Made by a program: the position numbers and the translations under genes. The notes beneath the pieces were generated by a model. That model was not told the origin of the DNA and searched no databases. It worked only from the letters and a program-made list of their open reading frames with translations. From Bernardetia sp. (GTDB lineage Bacteria; Bacteroidota; Bacteroidia; Cytophagales; Bernardetiaceae), in NCBI RefSeq assembly GCF_020630935.1, contig NZ_JAHDIG010000016.1, positions 6,590 to 61,947 of the forward strand: a stretch of DNA of 55,358 bases, written 5' to 3'. The first letter of the stretch is position 1, and each line of letters starts with the position of its first letter. Shown in pieces: positions 52,514-55,358 of this stretch.

Positions 52514-55358
52514 ATGTACTCTATAAATAAACTTTTTATATTTCTTACAAGCCTAATTTTTCTTTGTTGTAGCATTGGCACTACACAAAAAGCACAGGCA
52601 CAATGTAATGCACAAATCACTTCTATAACTCCTACAGGTACAGCTTGCCCTAACGAAGCGATAAACTTTACAGGTTCAGGTTTAGGTGTAGCTACAGCTT
52701 TTGACTTCAATGGCTCTACTTTTCCTACAGGTTGGGTAGCTTCTGCTTTTACACTTGGTCAGCCTTGTTTTAATCCAGCACCTGATGGCACAGATTATTT
52801 TTGGTCGGCTGCAGGTGGAGCGGGTGTTCCTCGTTTTGTACGAACTAATGCCATAGATGTATCGACAGGGGGAAGTCTTATCTTTGAAATTGATTTTGGA
52901 GATGATGACCCTCAACCTGGTTGTGAAAATGTAGATGCTACTGAAGGAGTATTTCTTCAATATTCTACTGATGGAGGTTCAAATTGGACTGATATTCAAT
53001 ACTTTGACCCTGCAGATATTTCAGGTGGAGCAATAGGTTATGATTGGGTATTAATGAATATAGCTATTCCACCTGCTGCACACACAACCTCTACCATGTT
53101 TCGTTGGATACAACCAAACCACTCAGGAACTGGTTTTGATAACTGGGGGTTGGATAATATTTTTGCTAATCAAGTAGTTAGTACAATTGCACATTCTTGG
53201 GATTTTGGGGATGGTAGCCCTATAGATACAAGTGGAGGAGCTGTTTCTCATGCTTATACAACACCTGGTGTTTATACAGTAACTTATGAAGCAACTGTAG
53301 TAGGTGGTTGTACAAACTCTACCACAGCTACAGTTGTCGTAGAAAATCCAACTATCACAGCTCCAGCAGACATAAATAATATACCTACTACATTAGGTTG
53401 TGGAGCAGAACTTAGTAGTGTTGCTTTAGGTACACCTACTACTACAGCTACCTGTACTATTACTAGCTTGACGAATGATGCGCCAGACCCACTACCTCTT
53501 GGTTCTACAGTAATTACTTGGACTGCTATATTTTCTAATGGATATACTACAACAGCAACACAAACTGTAACAGTAATTGATACAGAAGCACCTGTCATTT
53601 CAGGTTGCCCTACAGGAACAATAACTGGTACAACAGCAGTAGGAGCTACCACCTGTGAAGCTGCTGTAACTTGGACAGAACCTACAGCTACAGATAATTG
53701 TAGTACACCTACATTAGTACGTTCACATAATCCTGGTGATCTTTTTCCTGTAGGAACTACTAGAGTAACATACACCTTTACAGATGCTGCTTTAAACTCT
53801 AGCACTTGTTCTTTTGATGTGGTTGTTACAGATAATGTTCCCCCTGTTATTGCAAACTGTCCTTCTGATATTTCAGTAAATAATGATAATGGTGTATGTG
53901 GAGCAGTTATAAACTGGATACCACTGACAGTAACTGATAATTGTGAGGGTGTCATCATTCCACCACTTAATTTCACAAATGCAGGTGCTGTAGGAATTTC
54001 AGGACCAACACAAGCACAACTTGATGCTGCTTATGCTGGTAGCTATTTAGATGGAACTGTAACTTCAGTTGGAGGTATTCAAGAGTTTGTTGTACCTACA
54101 ACAGGAACATATTTGATTAATGCTATCGGTGCAGCAGGAGGTAAACAAAGATATTCTATTGGTTTTCCTGGTGGAAAGGGTGCAGAAGTAGAAGGAGAGT
54201 TTAGCTTAACAGCAGGTGATGTAATACGTATTATTGTAGGTCAAATGGGAGAAGACACACGTGTAACGACCGAAGATAATGCTTCCCCTGGTGGTGGTGG
54301 TGGTAGCTTTGTTTGGAATGTTACTACAGGAGAACTTCTTGTCGCTGCTGGTGGTGGCGGAGGTGGTGGACGCCAAACTCATGCTGGAGCAGATGCAAAC
54401 TTAACAACTGAAGGCAACGAATCTGCCGACCTATTAGGTAATGGAGGTACGTTAGGCAATGGAGGTACAAATAATGTTGGAGGTAATAGTTATTGGGCTG
54501 GTGCAGGTACTGGTTGGCTTACAAATGGAACGGGTGGAAACAACGCAACTAATTATGATTTTACTCCAGGTATTGAAGGTGCTCAAGGTGGACGCAGACC
54601 TTTAGAAGGAGGCTTTGGTGGTATTCGTTGGATTGACTGGGGAGGCGACCAAGGTGGCGATGGAGGTTTTGGTGGCGGAGGCGGAGGCGGCTCTGACAAT
54701 ATGGGTGCTGGTGGTGGCGGTGGCTACTCTGGTGGTGGTGGTGGTAGAGACTACTACTTAAACTACGCTGGTGGTGGTGGTGGCTCTTTTGTTAGTCCAA
54801 TAGCCCTATCAAACAATTTAGTAGGAGTTACAAATACAGGAAATGGTCAAGTAAATATCGAATTAGTTAGTGGAGGTGGTGCAGTAATTGTACAAACAGA
54901 TGCAACAGGTCTCTCTTCTGGTTCAACATTTCCTTTAGGTACTACAACTATAGAGTATACAGCCACAGATGTATCAGGCAATACAAGTCTATGTTCTTTT
55001 AATGTAACAGTAACAGATACAGAAGCTCCTATAGTTATCTGCCAAGATATAATTGCTTTGTTAGATGATTTTGGAAATGCGTCTATTACAGCATCACAAG
55101 TAGATAATGGTAGTTCAGATAACTGTGCCATTGCTTCGCTTTCAGTCAGTCCTAGTACTTTTACTACTGCCGATATAGGACCAAATACAGTAACGCTTAC
55201 TGCAACAGATGTAAATGGAAACTCATCTACTTGTACTGCAATAGTTACTGTACTAGACGATGCTCCTCCAGTAGCTGTTTGTCAAGACATTACAGTTCAA
55301 TTGGATGCTTCTGGAAACGTTTCTATCGTAGGTACGCAAGTAGATGGTGGAAGTTCAG
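52514..55358 (+). CDS. Giant HYR/PKD surface protein with ALK-type glycine-rich domain, 5' part
   Basis: One uninterrupted frame runs 948 codons to the right edge. A signal peptide (about 1-34, ending AQAQ) is followed by a jelly-roll-like domain (about 50-215) and a PKD domain around SWDFGDGSP (about 229). HYR-type modules follow (VTVIDTEAPVIS, VVVTDNVPPVIANCP) with TDNC cores. At about 500-780 there is a glycine-rich domain with AGDVIRIIVGQMGED, GGGGGSFVW and LLVAAGGGGGGG, the layout of the ALK/LTK receptor glycine-rich domain. More HYR repeats then reach the edge. In this phylum such proteins are usually T9SS-exported adhesins, but the C-terminal sorting domain is outside the window. Confidence 0.85.
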   Translation, partial: MYSINKLFIFLTSLIFLCCSIGTTQKAQAQCNAQITSITPTGTACPNEAINFTGSGLGVATAFDFNGSTFPTGWVASAFTLGQPCFNPAPDGTDYFWSAAGGAGVPRFVRTNAIDVSTGGSLIFEIDFGDDDPQPGCENVDATEGVFLQYSTDGGSNWTDIQYFDPADISGGAIGYDWVLMNIAIPPAAHTTSTMFRWIQPNHSGTGFDNWGLDNIFANQVVSTIAHSWDFGDGSPIDTSGGAVSHAYTTPGVYTVTYEATVVGGCTNSTTATVVVENPTITAPADINNIPTTLGCGAELSSVALGTPTTTATCTITSLTNDAPDPLPLGSTVITWTAIFSNGYTTTATQTVTVIDTEAPVISGCPTGTITGTTAVGATTCEAAVTWTEPTATDNCSTPTLVRSHNPGDLFPVGTTRVTYTFTDAALNSSTCSFDVVVTDNVPPVIANCPSDISVNNDNGVCGAVINWIPLTVTDNCEGVIIPPLNFTNAGAVGISGPTQAQLDAAYAGSYLDGTVTSVGGIQEFVVPTTGTYLINAIGAAGGKQRYSIGFPGGKGAEVEGEFSLTAGDVIRIIVGQMGEDTRVTTEDNASPGGGGGSFVWNVTTGELLVAAGGGGGGGRQTHAGADANLTTEGNESADLLGNGGTLGNGGTNNVGGNSYWAGAGTGWLTNGTGGNNATNYDFTPGIEGAQGGRRPLEGGFGGIRWIDWGGDQGGDGGFGGGGGGGSDNMGAGGGGGYSGGGGGRDYYLNYAGGGGGSFVSPIALSNNLVGVTNTGNGQVNIELVSGGGAVIVQTDATGLSSGSTFPLGTTTIEYTATDVSGNTSLCSFNVTVTDTEAPIVICQDIIALLDDFGNASITASQVDNGSSDNCAIASLSVSPSTFTTADIGPNTVTLTATDVNGNSSTCTAIVTVLDDAPPVAVCQDITVQLDASGNVSIVGTQVDGGSS

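Noticed and set aside
53284-53976. Minus-strand open frame of 230 codons in the surface-protein gene
   Set aside because: Thr/Val-rich HYR repeats leave the opposite strand free of stops; the plus-strand frame is continuous with clear domains.

Overview
The window reads as a piece of a low-GC chromosome from the phylum Bacteroidota, most likely a marine or aquatic member of the Cytophagales (Flexibacter/Bernardetia-like). The phylum follows from several things seen here: two PorV-type outer-membrane proteins of the type IX secretion system (T9SS), a PorE-like TPR/PD40/OmpA protein, sensors with Reg_prop beta-propellers, DUF4293, DUF2147 and DUF6268-like proteins, a Bacteroidota-type PurM, and promoters of the TTTG-N20-TAnnTTTG form. 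The genus is a guess from overall similarity; no 16S rRNA gene is present.

Layout. 1-3.9 kb: the start of a PAS-domain sensor running off the left edge, dxs (isoprenoid synthesis), and rpsT (ribosomal protein S20) with a long leader. 3.9-11.5 kb: a BY-kinase for polysaccharide export (wzc), then the Na+-translocating NADH:quinone reductase operon nqrABCDE, which ends in a terminator without nqrF. 12-17.6 kb: TPR protein, flavodoxin-fold oxidoreductase, adk, cell-wall amidase, a response regulator fused to a PP2C phosphatase, and lgt. 17.6-23 kb: small metabolic and regulatory genes (MBL hydrolase, Crp/Fnr regulator, purM, AraC regulator, serine hydrolase, small membrane protein). 23-31 kb: a membrane WD40 protein with a degenerate CHAT-like head, a methyltransferase, a Nudix hydrolase and a propeller histidine kinase. 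31-37 kb: PorE-like OmpA protein, a lone nuoH, an outer-membrane protein and a DUF2147 protein. 37-40 kb: a structured intergenic region, a 72-residue CxxC protein, a DegP-type protease and a 51-residue lipoprotein. 40.3-45.1 kb: a 1376-residue propeller-GAF-PP2C phosphatase followed by a SiaB-type kinase. 45-51.3 kb: GNAT, DUF4293, two tandem porV paralogues, a FemAB/GNAT-like gene with a damaged start, and pyrF. 51.3 kb to the right edge: a secreted protein and the first 948 codons of a very large surface protein with PKD, HYR and ALK-type glycine-rich domains.

Three themes tie the genes together. Secretion and surface: lgt, both porV genes, the PorE-like protein and DegP serve the envelope and T9SS, and the giant HYR protein is a plausible T9SS cargo. 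Signalling: two propeller receptors, two PP2C phosphatases and a SiaB kinase suggest a partner-switching phosphorelay. Energy: Na+-NQR and complex I are both represented, but each incompletely.

The intergenic DNA is unusually rich in repeats. There is a 173-193 bp MITE-like element with 19-bp terminal inverted repeats present twice, a 161-bp long-hairpin element, a possible structured RNA, an octuplicated TTAGTGA heptamer, and a dispersed repeat that appears to have removed one gene's start codon and supplied the last codons of pyrF. Nothing resembling a tRNA, rRNA, CRISPR array, insertion sequence with transposase, or prophage was seen.
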